Assembly: GCA_910578575.1 (NCBI GenBank) | Contig: CAJTQP010000065.1 | Span: 1 to 13,503, forward strand | DNA: 13,503 nucleotides | Reading direction: 5' to 3' | From: an uncultured Oscillospiraceae bacterium | Lineage (GTDB): Bacteria > Bacillota > Clostridia > Oscillospirales > Oscillospiraceae | Shown here: positions 6,628 to 12,310 of the stretch, one piece after another | How the letters are laid out: the number at the start of each line of letters is the position of its first letter | Numbering within the stretch: position 1 is the stretch's first letter | Notes under the pieces: model-generated | The model's input: the letters and a program-made list of their open reading frames with translations, nothing else | The model's database searches: none | What the model was told of the DNA's origin: nothing | Translations under genes and position numbers: made by a program

Positions 6628-6933
6628 ATGACAGGATTGCAGGAACTCACCAGCGGCGTGTTGGCAGCGGCGCTGGTCTTGACGGGAACCACCAACATCA
6701 TCGTGCAGGTGCTGAAAACCCTGCTCCCGGCCAGCCTGCCCACCAGCTTGCTGGCCCTGCTGGTGGCCATGGCGGTGACTTTGACGGCCTTTGCTGCCTA
6801 CTGCGCCATTGTGGCGGTGCAGCCGGCCTGGTACATGACCGCCGGAGCTGTAGGCCTAGGGCTGTTTGTGGCCTACGGGGCCATGTTCGGCTTTGACAAG
6901 TTAAAGGAGGCCTTGGAACGGTTCCGGATGTGA
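6628..6933 (+). CDS. Holin-like small membrane protein
   Basis: This 101-residue protein is mostly three hydrophobic helices: about 8-30 (VLAAALVLTGTTNIIVQVL), 40-62 (LLALLVAMAVTLTAFAAYCAIVA) and 67-90 (WYMTAGAVGLGLFVAYGAMFG). It ends in a charged amphipathic tail, DKLKEALERFRM. Size, topology and position next to a lysin fit phage holins, which form membrane holes to release the lysin; I infer the role from context rather than from a recognised family motif. A strong GGAGG lies at 6616-6620. The start is joined to the lysin stop by a 12-codon mini-ORF (6593-6631). It is followed directly by a strong terminator, so the pair forms one two-gene unit. An alternative is an anchoring membrane protein unrelated to lysis. 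Confidence 0.75.
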   Translation: MTGLQELTSGVLAAALVLTGTTNIIVQVLKTLLPASLPTSLLALLVAMAVTLTAFAAYCAIVAVQPAWYMTAGAVGLGLFVAYGAMFGFDKLKEALERFRM

Positions 6934-6946
6934 GCGGAATCACAGG

Positions 6947-6996
6947 AACCCCCTCCGTCCCGGTGCAAGCTGTGCCGGGACGGAGGGGGTTCTTTT
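6947..6996 (+). terminator. Strong rho-independent terminator after the holin-like gene
   Basis: Arms 6947-6963 and 6975-6991 are perfectly complementary over 17 bases, very G+C rich, with an 11-base loop and TTCTTTTCT after. There is no matching U tract on the - strand, so the convergent gene at 7017 may not use it. Confidence 0.93.
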
Positions 6997-7016
6997 CTGC
7001 GCGGATATCCAAAGGG

Positions 7017-8216
7017 TCATTCCTCCCCGGTGTTGGGGGGCAAGGGCTGCACGAAGCTGTGGAGTACAGCGGGGGAGTGGGGGAACTGCCGGGTAAAGGC
7101 CCGGCGGATCCGCTGCCCCACCATACGGCTGTTTTCGGTGCTGGCCTGGGGCAGCAGGAGGACGAACTGGTCCGCGCCGCAGCGGGCCACGGTATCCCCC
7201 CGGCGCAGGCAGTTGAGGATGATCCCCTGTAGGTTGTCCATGGCCCGGTCCAGACTGGCGCGGGACAGGGTGCCGCCTGCTTCGGCAGTCAGGGAGAGCA
7301 GAAGGAGCTGGACCGGCGCACCACTGCGCCCGGCCATCCGGGCCATGGCGTAACAGATGGCCTGGAAGGCGTCAAACTCACACAGCAGGGCACCGGTGCA
7401 GAGGGGTTCCTGGAGCCGGTCCAGGAGGTTGTCAGGGGTCAGGCTCCGGGGGTCCTGGTCCTGGCGGGCTTTTCGGTAGAGGGCCCGGAGAGGATCGGAG
7501 GGCAGCACCCCCGGCCCCGCTAGCAGCTGTTGATGGAAGTGCTCATAGACCTGGACGGCCTCCTGGGGGCGGTCCAACTGGAGCAGGGCCTCCAGCTGCC
7601 AGCGGCACAGTTCCTCCTCCTGGGGTTCCAGGGCCAGGGCGGCGGCGGAGAGCTGGGCGGCCTCCTGCCAGCGGGCCTGGGCGGCCAGTTGGGGGAGGGC
7701 CGCCAGGGCGGCGCGGAGATAGCTCTGGTGCAGGGCCCCTGCCTGCGCCACCACCCAAGGGTCGCGGTCCAGAGCGGGGAGGAAATCGCCGCGATACAGG
7801 GCCAGGGCCTCTAGGTAGAAGGGAAGCTGTGCTTCCGCCGCCGGGGTCTCCTGGGCAGCCTGGCACAGGCGGGAAAATTCCTCCGCGTCCAGGGTGAGGG
7901 ACAGGGCGGGGTTCCACTGGCAAATCCCCTCCCGGTTGAGCAGGGGAGGCTGGCCGCAATGGGCCTCCAGTCCCTCCAGGATGACGCGGGCCCGGTGGAG
8001 GAGGGCCTTCATGGCGCTGAGGGAGTGGGCCGTCCCCGGCTTTTTCTCCCCCAGAACCTTGCTGAGTTCCTCATAGGGGACGGGACGGTGCCGCTGGCAA
8101 ATCAAATAGGCCAGCAGCAAACACAGCTTCCGGGAGCGGCTGCTGAGGATGCGCTCCGTGTCCCCCCAGCGCAAAGCAAAGCCCCCCAGCATTTGAACCT
8201 GTATGGCGGTGTCCAT
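7017..8216 (-). CDS. SARP/BTAD-type transcriptional regulator with degenerate GGDEF domain
   Basis: The 399-residue protein has three parts. Residues about 1-105 are an OmpR/PhoB-like winged helix (VQMLGGFALRW, SRSRKLCLLLAYLI, SAMKALLHRARVIL). Residues about 108-260 are a bacterial transcriptional activator (BTAD) domain of helical repeats (YLEALALYRGDFLPAL, ALEPQEEELCRWQLEALLQL, AVQVYEHFHQQL), as in SARP regulators. Residues about 270-385 align in pattern with a diguanylate cyclase GGDEF domain: LRRGDTVARCGADQFVLLLP. The signature reads GADQF (about 347-351), so the second Gly and the catalytic Glu are lost and it is unlikely to make c-di-GMP. It could sense a nucleotide or serve in dimerisation. 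I chose ATG 8216, with AGGTGG 8-9 bases upstream; a GTG at 8228 would sit on that site. It is divergent from the lipoprotein gene. Confidence 0.87.
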   Translation of the reverse strand: MDTAIQVQMLGGFALRWGDTERILSSRSRKLCLLLAYLICQRHRPVPYEELSKVLGEKKPGTAHSLSAMKALLHRARVILEGLEAHCGQPPLLNREGICQWNPALSLTLDAEEFSRLCQAAQETPAAEAQLPFYLEALALYRGDFLPALDRDPWVVAQAGALHQSYLRAALAALPQLAAQARWQEAAQLSAAALALEPQEEELCRWQLEALLQLDRPQEAVQVYEHFHQQLLAGPGVLPSDPLRALYRKARQDQDPRSLTPDNLLDRLQEPLCTGALLCEFDAFQAICYAMARMAGRSGAPVQLLLLSLTAEAGGTLSRASLDRAMDNLQGIILNCLRRGDTVARCGADQFVLLLPQASTENSRMVGQRIRRAFTRQFPHSPAVLHSFVQPLPPNTGEE

Positions 8217-8254
8217 ACGCCATCCCACCTTTCTTGACCAGCGCTTTTCTTAGA

Positions 8255-8283
8255 AATATAGCATAGTTTAGAAGTGGATGCAA
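8255..8283 (-). promoter_or_regulatory. Sigma-A promoter of the BTAD regulator gene
   Basis: On the - strand, TTGCAT (8283-8278) and TATATT (8260-8255) are 17 bp apart, and TGC before the -10 makes it an extended -10. The 5' leader would be about 30 bases. Confidence 0.7.
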
Positions 8284-8334
8284 CGGAAACGTATTGCGAA
8301 GGGAGCGCTAGGGGAGGATTGCACTGCGAAAGGA
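8279..8334. repeat. Repeated TGCGAA-type boxes between divergent promoters
   Basis: TGCGAAGGGA (8295) and TGCGAAAGGA (8325) are near-identical and 30 bp apart; a looser copy TGCAACGGA starts at 8279 and overlaps the regulator gene's -35 box. Together they are candidate binding sites for the adjacent BTAD regulator. The remaining space between promoters is AT-rich and otherwise featureless. Confidence 0.4.
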
Positions 8335-8383
8335 ATGGGATGCATATTTTTAGAAAAAATGAAGAAAAATTCTCAAAAAACAC

Positions 8384-8412
8384 TTCACAAATCCTAGAGA
8401 ATGTGCTATACT
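8384..8412 (+). promoter_or_regulatory. Sigma-A promoter of the transglutaminase-like lipoprotein gene
   Basis: TTCACA (8384-8389) and TATACT (8407-8412) are 17 bp apart, with TGC at 8404-8406 as an extended -10. Initiation near 8419 gives a leader of about 60 bases, in which TCCCCC (8428-8433) can pair with GGGGGA (8447-8452). Confidence 0.75.
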
Positions 8413-8477
8413 GACGGTGAAATTCAATCCCCCCTTCCCGCAGTTTGGGGGAAATCTAAGAAATGAGGTGTCAAGCG

Positions 8478-9488
8478 ATGAAGCGTTTGAAGAAGCTGCT
8501 CCCTCTGGCCCTGACCTTGAGCCTGACCCTGACCTTTGTGGCTGGCTGCTCCGGCGAGACCGCCCAGAAGGAGGACACAGAGGAATCCATCTACGTGGAC
8601 CAGGTGGTGATGGAGGAGATCAACGTTGATGACGAGGCCGTGGCCCTGGCCGGTGCTCCTGCTGCGTTGAGCGACATGCTCATGCCCGTGGCCTCCGGTG
8701 CCCAGGTCCAGCAGAACAGCCGGGCCGTCATCGACTACTCCAATATCGTAGACGGCTACGTGATGGTCAAGTTCACCGATGCCACCCAGACCCGCCTGAA
8801 GGTGCAGGTGACCGGTCCCACCGCCACCTATACCTATGATCTCCAACCTGGCGATTGGGCCACCTTCCCCCTGTCTGACGGCAACGGGGCCTACAAGGTC
8901 AACGTGCTGGAGAACACCAGTGGCACCAAGTATGCCCAGGTGCTGGCCGCCAACTTCAACGTGACCCTGGCCAACGAGTTCGCCCCCTTCCTGCGGCCCA
9001 ACCAGTATGTGAACTACGCCAATGCCACCAACACCATCGCTGAGGCGAAGAGACTGGCCGGGAACGAAACTGACCCCCTAAAACTGGTGGAAGTGATTTA
9101 CACCTACGTGGTGAACAACTTCAGCTACGATAAGGAGCTGGCCGCCACCGTCAAGAGCGGGTATCTGCCGGTGCTGGACAACGTGCTGGCCGCTAAGAAG
9201 GGTATTTGTTTCGACTATGCCGCGGTCATGGCCGGGATGCTGCGCAGCCTGGAAGTGCCTTGCAAGCTGGTGACAGGCTACGTGCCCCTGGGCAATGGCC
9301 AGAGTGGCTACCACGCTTGGATCAGCGTGTGGTCCGGGGAGAACGGCTGGGTGGAAGGCGCCATCTACTTCGACGGTACCACTTGGCAGCGGATGGACCC
9401 CACCTTCGCCTCCTCTGCCAACCGCAGTGAGTCCATCATGCAGTATATCGGGGACGGCAGCAACTACAGCGTGAAGTACGTGTATTAA
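8478..9488 (+). CDS. Transglutaminase-like domain lipoprotein
   Basis: The 336-residue protein starts with a lipoprotein signal peptide: MKRLKKLL, a hydrophobic core and the lipobox VAGC with C24. It should be attached to the outer face of the membrane. After a Glu/Asp-rich linker and a beta-rich region (about 80-165), a transglutaminase-like papain fold occupies about 195-330. The triad is visible: C244 in KGICFDYAAVMAGMLRSL, H279 in YHAWISVW and D307 in RMDPTFAS. In bacteria this family acts as cysteine peptidases or cross-linkers; which applies cannot be read from sequence. ATG 8478 is preferred over ATG 8463, since GAGGTG at 8465-8470 is well placed for it and the shorter start gives a normal signal peptide. 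It has its own strong promoter and terminator and lies just upstream of the pilus-like operon, so the protein may act on surface or pilus proteins (inference). Confidence 0.9.
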   Translation: MKRLKKLLPLALTLSLTLTFVAGCSGETAQKEDTEESIYVDQVVMEEINVDDEAVALAGAPAALSDMLMPVASGAQVQQNSRAVIDYSNIVDGYVMVKFTDATQTRLKVQVTGPTATYTYDLQPGDWATFPLSDGNGAYKVNVLENTSGTKYAQVLAANFNVTLANEFAPFLRPNQYVNYANATNTIAEAKRLAGNETDPLKLVEVIYTYVVNNFSYDKELAATVKSGYLPVLDNVLAAKKGICFDYAAVMAGMLRSLEVPCKLVTGYVPLGNGQSGYHAWISVWSGENGWVEGAIYFDGTTWQRMDPTFASSANRSESIMQYIGDGSNYSVKYVY

Positions 9489-9513
9489 GCCGGAAAAAAC
9501 AGCGAAAACCCCC

Positions 9514-9542
9514 TTTACGAACGGAAAGATATGTATTAAAAT
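9514..9542 (+). promoter_or_regulatory. Candidate promoter of the pilus-like operon, overlapping the preceding terminator
   Basis: TTTACG (9514-9519) and TAAAAT (9537-9542) are 17 bp apart. The -10 lies in the left arm of the terminator at 9538-9568; initiation near 9549 would leave out most of that arm, so the new transcript would not form the hairpin. Confidence 0.5.
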
Positions 9543-9568
9543 GGGCTTGCATTTTGCAAGCCCATTTT
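9538..9568. terminator. Rho-independent terminator after the lipoprotein gene
   Basis: Arms 9538-9551 and 9555-9568 are perfectly complementary (14 bp, loop TTT) with an A run on the left and TTTTATTT on the right. It ends the lipoprotein transcript 50 bases after its stop. Confidence 0.9.
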
Positions 9569-9594
9569 ATTTGAAGAAGTGATTGGAGTACGCC

Positions 9595-10638
9595 ATGAAT
9601 CGAACGATGCTTTCCCATGAGGCGCTCTCCGCCCTGTGCCTGGAGCTGTCTATGCTCTTCCACGCAGGCGTTGGGGCGGGAGATGCCCTCACCCTCTTGG
9701 CCGAGGAGAGCGAGGGGTCAGAGCGGACCTTGCTCGCAGAGATGGCCGGCCAGGTGGACGGCGGGGCCTCCCTCTCCGCCGCCATGCGGGAGACGGGGCG
9801 CTTCCCCGTCTACGTCTGTGGCTTGGTGGAGGTGGGCGAACAGAGTGGACGCACAGAGGAAGCTCTGGCCGCTCTGGCCCGTTACTATGAGCGCCGGGCC
9901 CGTCTGGACCGGCGGATCAAAAGTGCCTTACTGTACCCGGCGGTGATGATGCTGCTGATGCTGGTGGTCATCGCGGTGCTGCTGGTGAAGGTACTGCCTA
10001 TTTTTGACGATGTATACGCCTCCCTGGGGGGCCAGCTCACCGGCGTGGCCGGAGGACTGTTGTCCCTGGGCCGCTGGCTGGACGGGGCGATGCCCGTGCT
10101 GTGGGTGCTGCTGGCGCTGGCGGTGGCGGCCATGGTGGCCTTTGCGGCCCTGCCCTCCTTCCGGGCAAAGCTCACCGGAGCCTGGCGCAAGAGCCGGGGG
10201 GACAAGGGCCTGTCCCGGAAGATGAACGACGCCCGCCTGGCCCAGGCCCTGGCCATGGGCATGGCCAGCGGGATGCCTCTGGAAGAGGCGGTGGCTTTGG
10301 CCTCCGGCCTGATGGAGGATACCCCCCAGGCCAAGGCCCGCTGCCAGGACTGCCAGGAGCGCCTGGACCGGGGCGAGCGGGTGAGCGCCGCCATGAAGGA
10401 CAGCAATCTCCTTCCCGCCGGCCCCTGCCGCTTGTTGGAATTGGGCCAGCGGGGCGGGGCGGGGGACACCGCCATGGAGAAGATCGCCGACGACCTCTCG
10501 GAGGAGAGCGAGCTGGCCTTGGAGGACCGGGTGAGCCGGGTGGAACCCGCTCTGGTGCTGGTCTGCTCCATCCTGGTGGGCCTGATCCTGCTGTCGGTGA
10601 TGCTGCCGTTGATGCACATCATGTCGGCCATTGGGTGA
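9595..10638 (+). CDS. Type II secretion / type IV pilus inner-membrane platform protein (GspF/PilC family)
   Basis: This 347-residue protein is the polytopic platform on which pilus or pseudopilus subunits are assembled and which contacts the cytoplasmic ATPase. Two T2SSF domains are visible. The first (about 10-135) has LSMLFHAGVGAGDALTLLAE, LSAAMRETGRFPVYVCGLVEVGEQSG and RRIKSALLYPAVM. The second (about 210-340) has LAQALAMGMASGMPLEEAVALA, VSAAMKDSNLLPAG and LLELGQRGG. Three membrane helices lie at about 115-137, 166-186 and 318-342, as in the family. Length is slightly below the usual 400. I chose ATG 9595, with GGAG six bases upstream; the in-frame TTG at 9583 has no site. It heads an operon that ends with the PilT-like ATPase. 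Confidence 0.92.
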   Translation: MNRTMLSHEALSALCLELSMLFHAGVGAGDALTLLAEESEGSERTLLAEMAGQVDGGASLSAAMRETGRFPVYVCGLVEVGEQSGRTEEALAALARYYERRARLDRRIKSALLYPAVMMLLMLVVIAVLLVKVLPIFDDVYASLGGQLTGVAGGLLSLGRWLDGAMPVLWVLLALAVAAMVAFAALPSFRAKLTGAWRKSRGDKGLSRKMNDARLAQALAMGMASGMPLEEAVALASGLMEDTPQAKARCQDCQERLDRGERVSAAMKDSNLLPAGPCRLLELGQRGGAGDTAMEKIADDLSEESELALEDRVSRVEPALVLVCSILVGLILLSVMLPLMHIMSAIG

Positions 10639-10644
10639 GCGGAC

Positions 10645-10968
10645 ATGAGGAGACGGAAGGCATTTTTGGGGCCCCTGCTGCGGGGCCTGCTGCTGCCGGC
10701 GCTGTGCGTGGCGGTGCTGCTGTTTTTCTCCACCGCCTTGAACAGCCTGGACCAGGGCCAGGGGGAGGAGGCCCAGCGGCAGTTGGAGGAGGCCTTGCGC
10801 CGGGGCTGCGTGGCCTGCTATGCCGCCGAGGGGATCTATCCCCCCAATTTGGATTACTTAAAGGAACGCTATGGGGTGCAGGTGGACGAGAGCCGCTACA
10901 CGGTGTTTTACAGCGTATTCGCGGACAATCTGATGCCTGACATCACTGTGCTGGTGAATGCACCATGA
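10645..10968 (+). CDS. Small single-span membrane protein, pseudopilin-like (GspG-like tail)
   Basis: This 107-residue protein has a positively charged start MRRRK, one membrane helix (about 10-32) and an external domain. The stretch CVACYAAEGIYPPNLDYLKERYGV resembles the helix-plus-'YP.L..L' part of major pseudopilins, and RYTVFYSVFADNLMPDITVL ends the fold. No prepilin peptidase site (Gly before a hydrophobic stretch with Glu at +5) is present, so it would stay membrane-anchored. The start is six bases after the platform gene's stop and the end overlaps the next start in ATGA. The family recurs, as far as I recall, in Clostridia pilus-like loci; the function is unknown. Confidence 0.75.
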   Translation: MRRRKAFLGPLLRGLLLPALCVAVLLFFSTALNSLDQGQGEEAQRQLEEALRRGCVACYAAEGIYPPNLDYLKERYGVQVDESRYTVFYSVFADNLMPDITVLVNAP

Positions 10969-11453
10969 GACAAAAGCCGATCCAACATCATATTGAGAGT
11001 TTGGCCGCCCTGCTGCTGTTTGGGGTGTTTGCTGTGTGCGTGCTGGCGGTGCTGCTCACCGGGGCGGATGCCTACCGGGGGCTCACCCAGCGGGACCAGG
11101 AGGCCTATGACCGGCGCAGCTGCACCCAGTATATCGCCACGCGGGTGCGGCAGGCGGACTATGCCCAGGGGATCGCCGTGGACAAAGACTTCGGCGGCGG
11201 GGCCCTGGTGCTGGATGCCAAGGAGAAATACCGCACCTGGCTCTACTGCCAGGACGGTTGGTTGATGGAGCTCTACTGCCTGGCGGCGGAGCCGCTGGAG
11301 CCGGAGAGCGGCCAGAAGCTGATGGAGGCGGAGGACATGGAGCTGTCTATGAAGGACGGCCTGCTCACCGTCGCCATCACCACCCCCCAGGGGGAGACGG
11401 ACACGCTGCTGCTGTCCCTCCGGGGCGGTGAGGGAGAGGAGGCGGCCCCATGA
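10965..11453 (+). CDS. DUF4860-like single-span membrane protein
   Basis: The 162-residue product has a short cytoplasmic start, one membrane helix (about 12-33, LAALLLFGVFAVCVLAVLL) and an external part: a long helix with ADAYRGLTQRDQEAYDRRSCTQYIATRVRQ, then beta strands (ALVLDAKEKYRTWLYCQDGWLMELYCL). This layout fits DUF4860 proteins of Clostridia, which are built like minor pseudopilins. I am moderately sure of the family and do not know its function. It has no classical prepilin cleavage motif. Four-base overlaps (ATGA) join it to the genes before and after, which implies coupled translation and stoichiometric production with the other small proteins. Confidence 0.75.
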   Translation: MRQKPIQHHIESLAALLLFGVFAVCVLAVLLTGADAYRGLTQRDQEAYDRRSCTQYIATRVRQADYAQGIAVDKDFGGGALVLDAKEKYRTWLYCQDGWLMELYCLAAEPLEPESGQKLMEAEDMELSMKDGLLTVAITTPQGETDTLLLSLRGGEGEEAAP

Positions 11454-11881
11454 GAAGCAAGGCGCCACTGGTGATGATGGAGCAGATGGTCATGCTGCTG
11501 GTGTTCGCCCTGGCGGCGGCCCTGTGTTTGCAGGCCTTTGTGAAGTCCGACCAGCTCTCCCAACAGGGGGAGGTCCGGGACCGGGCGGTCACCCTCTGCC
11601 AAAACGCGGCGGAGGCCATCCGCGCCACTGGGGGGGACTTCTCCCAAGCCGCCAAGGGCTTGGAGGCCACCCAGCACGATAAGGACTCCCTGATGATAGA
11701 CTATACCCAGGACTGGACCCCGGCGGAGGATACCATGCGCTACACCTTGGGGGTCTCCCGCGTAGACAGCGGCCTGCCCGGCCTGGGTAAGGCCACCGTA
11801 TGGATGCGGGACGAGGCGGGGGAGACGGAACTCTTCCGCCTGGAGGTATCTTGGCAGGAGGAGGTGCAGCAGCGTGGGTAA
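11450..11881 (+). CDS. Small single-span membrane protein, GspI-like minor pseudopilin
   Basis: The 143-residue protein begins MRSKAPLVMMEQMVMLLVF. The Glu followed by a hydrophobic helix (about 11-31) recalls the LLE-xxVAL start of type II secretion minor pseudopilins, but the residue before the would-be cleavage point is Pro instead of Gly. A helix (LCQNAAEAIRATGGDFSQAAKGL) and a beta-rich domain (MRYTLGVSRV, ELFRLEVSW) follow, as expected for a pseudopilin head. It starts in an ATGA overlap with the upstream gene and overlaps the next by eight bases. I do not recognise a named family. Confidence 0.72.
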   Translation: MRSKAPLVMMEQMVMLLVFALAAALCLQAFVKSDQLSQQGEVRDRAVTLCQNAAEAIRATGGDFSQAAKGLEATQHDKDSLMIDYTQDWTPAEDTMRYTLGVSRVDSGLPGLGKATVWMRDEAGETELFRLEVSWQEEVQQRG

Positions 11882-12299
11882 GAAAGAGCAGTTTTCCCCA
11901 CCGGCCTTGGGGGGCAGTTCCCTGCTGGTGGTGTTCGCGGTGCTGGCTCTGACGGTGTTTGCCCTGCTGAGCCTCTCCACGGTCCGGGCGGATGCCCGGC
12001 TGGGGGACACGGCCACCCAGGCGGTTTCTGACTACTACGCCGCCGACTGCCAGGCCCAGGAGACCCTGGCCCGGCTGCGGGCCGGGGAGCGGCCCAAGAA
12101 CAACGCCGTCACCATCACCCCAGGAGAGACGGAAGGGGAGGTGCTGTGCAGCTATGTGGTCCCCATCTCTGACACCCAGGAGCTGCAAGTGAAGCTCCGC
12201 CTGCGGGGGACGGACTATACCGTCCTGCGCTGGGCCGCCGCCCCGGCGGGGGAGTGGGACTACGACGACGGCTTGCCCGTATGGGATGGAGAATCATAA
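11874..12299 (+). CDS. Small single-span membrane protein, GspK/PilX-like
   Basis: The 141-residue protein starts at GTG 11874, with GGAGG ten bases upstream inside the preceding gene and an eight-base overlap. After GKKEQFSPPALGG comes one membrane helix, SSLLVVFAVLALTVFALLSL (about 15-35), then STVRADARLGDTATQAVSDYYAAD. That last stretch is like the start of GspK/PilX proteins, which cap pseudopili and lack the usual Glu at +5; the Gly-Gly before the helix could be a prepilin peptidase site (inference). The C-terminal half is beta-rich. It lies 11 bases before the ATPase gene. No named family is assigned. Confidence 0.72.
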   Translation: MGKKEQFSPPALGGSSLLVVFAVLALTVFALLSLSTVRADARLGDTATQAVSDYYAADCQAQETLARLRAGERPKNNAVTITPGETEGEVLCSYVVPISDTQELQVKLRLRGTDYTVLRWAAAPAGEWDYDDGLPVWDGES

Positions 12300-12310
12300 G
12301 GAGATAGACT

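Noticed and set aside
6947..6996. The 17-bp perfect palindrome as a phage attachment site
   Set aside because: High G+C stem followed by a T run directly after a stop codon is a standard terminator; no integrase or second copy is present.
9885..10733. Long - strand open frame opposite the GspF/PilC gene (282 codons)
   Set aside because: The product is Ser/Arg-rich with no recognisable domain; the + strand frame has clear T2SSF motifs.
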